This document shows, in pieces, positions 22,918 through 24,047 of a stretch of 24,047 nucleotides of DNA. Each line of letters opens with the position of its first letter. Positions within the stretch are counted from its first letter, which is position 1. The translations under genes and the position numbers were made by a program. Below the pieces are notes generated by a model. It made no database searches. It was given only the letters and a program-made list of their open reading frames with translations, and was not told the origin of the DNA. Source of the DNA: DATFYP01 sp035626235 (GTDB taxonomy: Archaea > Thermoproteota > Nitrososphaeria > Nitrososphaerales > Gagatemarchaeaceae); assembly GCA_035626235.1 (NCBI GenBank), contig DASPOB010000051.1:1-24047 (forward strand). The letters are read 5' to 3'.

Positions 22918-24047
22918 TAGTTCATCACCAGGTTGATGGTGTACTGGGCGAGGGCCGTGCTGGAGGAGGACTGCACCACGAGAGACGCCGTTATCGTCGA
23001 CGGACTGTTCGAAGACGTGGGGAGAGCGCTCGCATAGGCGGCCAGTGCGATGTTGAGCGTCCCTGAGGCTGCGAGGGCCACCGTCCCCCCCGAGGTCTGG
23101 GTGAGCGCACCGTTCGTAACGACTATCTGCTTGGTAATGACGTTAGACGGGTTGACGAGCCAGACCGTGACGTTGGTGAGCCTGCCAAGGTTTGTGGCCA
23201 TGGACGTCATCGTGCCCATGCTTATGGTCCAAGAAGCAGTGGTCAGGTTGTTCACAACCAAGACATAGACGTAAGTGCTGGGTGTTCGGAAATTGGTCGA
23301 CTGCCCAGCCCCCCAGTACAACGTGACAGCCAGGGACCCGGTCGTCGGAGCAGTGAAGACCATCTCGAGGTAATTGGTGCCTGCCACGGAGCCCGCGGAG
23401 CCTGCTATGGCAGTCTTCACTTCGCCCTTGGAGACTCCAATCGTCCCGGTAGCGGCACCGGAGGCCAGCGCAGAAATGATTCCTCCCGAGGAGCTGACGA
23501 TGTATATCGAGACACTGAGAGTCCCGCTGGATAAGGCCGACCCCCAGACGTCGGCAATCCAGCTGTCTGCGTAGATTGTCGATGCAGCAGTGAATTGGGG
23601 GGAAATCAGGCATGCCGACGCAGGGTTGGAGACAACCGCTGCGTACGCGGCAGTAGGCATGACGCCGTTGGGAGGGTAGACCCTCACTTTCCATTGATAG
23701 AAGTAGGACTTCCCGCTCGCCCCCGCCCAGTTGGCTATCCCCAGGTAGGTGTTCGCGGCGCCGAGGTTGCCGTTTGTTGCGGTGGTCGAAGCCAAGGAGG
23801 TCCCTCCCATGTAGGACTGGGAGGTGTACAGATGGTTGGCGAGGGCAGACCCAACAATGGAACTTGTGGACCAGGTCCATCCAGTGGCCCTCGTCCCGCT
23901 GGTTGCCAGGATCGTGTTAGTCGTTCCGCTCTCGTAGGCGATGGATGATTCAGCGCCTGACCAGCCCAAGCCTAGGATGTAGTTCGTAGTCGTGCTGGAG
24001 CTGGCACCCCGGGCGGCGTAGAGTGCGTTCGCGTTGTACGTGGAGGA
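22917..24047 (-). CDS. Large surface protein, 5' end beyond window; possible TasA-like C-terminal domain
   Basis: At least 376 residues are coded with no stop up to the window edge; the frame continues past a TTG at 23969, so that codon is not the start and no signal peptide is visible. The protein is rich in Ser, Thr, Ala and Gly, with few charges and one Asn-Leu-Thr type glycosylation site cluster. The first half (YLGIANWAGASGKSYFYQWK and around) looks like a beta-sandwich surface domain. The last 100 residues (LTNVTVWLVNPSNVITKQIVV through ALAQYTINLVMN) have the spacing of TasA/camelysin-type strands and end in a beta strand without a membrane anchor. Its stop overlaps the signal peptidase start. 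A filament or sheath subunit is the inference. Confidence 0.75.
   Translation of the reverse strand, partial: SSTYNANALYAARGASSSTTTNYILGLGWSGAESSIAYESGTTNTILATSGTRATGWTWSTSSIVGSALANHLYTSQSYMGGTSLASTTATNGNLGAANTYLGIANWAGASGKSYFYQWKVRVYPPNGVMPTAAYAAVVSNPASACLISPQFTAASTIYADSWIADVWGSALSSGTLSVSIYIVSSSGGIISALASGAATGTIGVSKGEVKTAIAGSAGSVAGTNYLEMVFTAPTTGSLAVTLYWGAGQSTNFRTPSTYVYVLVVNNLTTASWTISMGTMTSMATNLGRLTNVTVWLVNPSNVITKQIVVTNGALTQTSGGTVALAASGTLNIALAAYASALPTSSNSPSTITASLVVQSSSSTALAQYTINLVMN

Noticed and set aside
1..24047. CRISPR arrays, insertion sequences, integrase, tRNA and rRNA genes
   Set aside because: No regularly spaced repeats, transposase motifs, cloverleaf or rRNA signature were found by reading both strands.

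Overview
This window looks like chromosomal DNA of a high-GC archaeon, probably in the Thermoproteota (terrestrial Thaumarchaeota or a relative); the exact lineage cannot be fixed from sequence alone. The evidence is a preQ0/archaeosine-type gene set (QueD, QueC, FolE2/MptA), archaeal TATA boxes 22-32 bp upstream of many start codons with little or no leader, frequent TTG and GTG starts, an archaeal-type signal peptidase with a Ser/His/Asp arrangement, stand-alone TrpB2, an AbrB-PhoU regulator and a PEFP-type C-terminal anchor. No rRNA, tRNA, CRISPR array, insertion sequence or integrase was found.

Layout. 1-3980 (+): a tight deazapurine operon queD-queC-folE2, then DUF72 and a divergent NAD kinase that overlap by stop and start codon. 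3981-5445 (-): PhoU and PstB, with no phosphate permease genes beside them. 5446-8560: a looser, lower-GC stretch with a small two-helix membrane protein, an alpha/beta hydrolase, a 69-residue protein with a duplicated Asn-rich motif and a protein with four CxxC knuckles. 8562-13747 (+): a polytopic membrane protein followed by three exported surface proteins, one of them a seven-repeat beta-propeller on a Ser/Thr-rich stalk. 14020-15379: a convergent pair of regulators, AbrB-PhoU and a small winged-helix protein. 15492-18228 (-): TrpB2 and an alkylglycerone-phosphate-synthase-like FAD oxidase. 18387-19469 (+): a radical SAM/SPASM enzyme. 19492-21219 (-): an FkbM-like methyltransferase and an LPG-synthetase/flippase-type membrane protein. 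21282-24047 (-): an operon of surface protein, signal peptidase I and surface protein, cut by the window end.

Themes. Three PhoU-related or Pst proteins in one window (PstB, PhoU, AbrB-PhoU) suggest local phosphate control. The AbrB-PhoU promoter carries a perfect 16-bp palindrome and the start of pstB contains a perfect 22-bp palindrome. Five or six genes encode exported or anchored proteins, and the signal peptidase operon at the right edge resembles TasA/SipW-type or archaeal bundling-pilus loci. This operon is the best candidate for an under-described system here. The queC gene has no canonical start codon upstream of its PP-loop, so the queD-queC junction needs checking.
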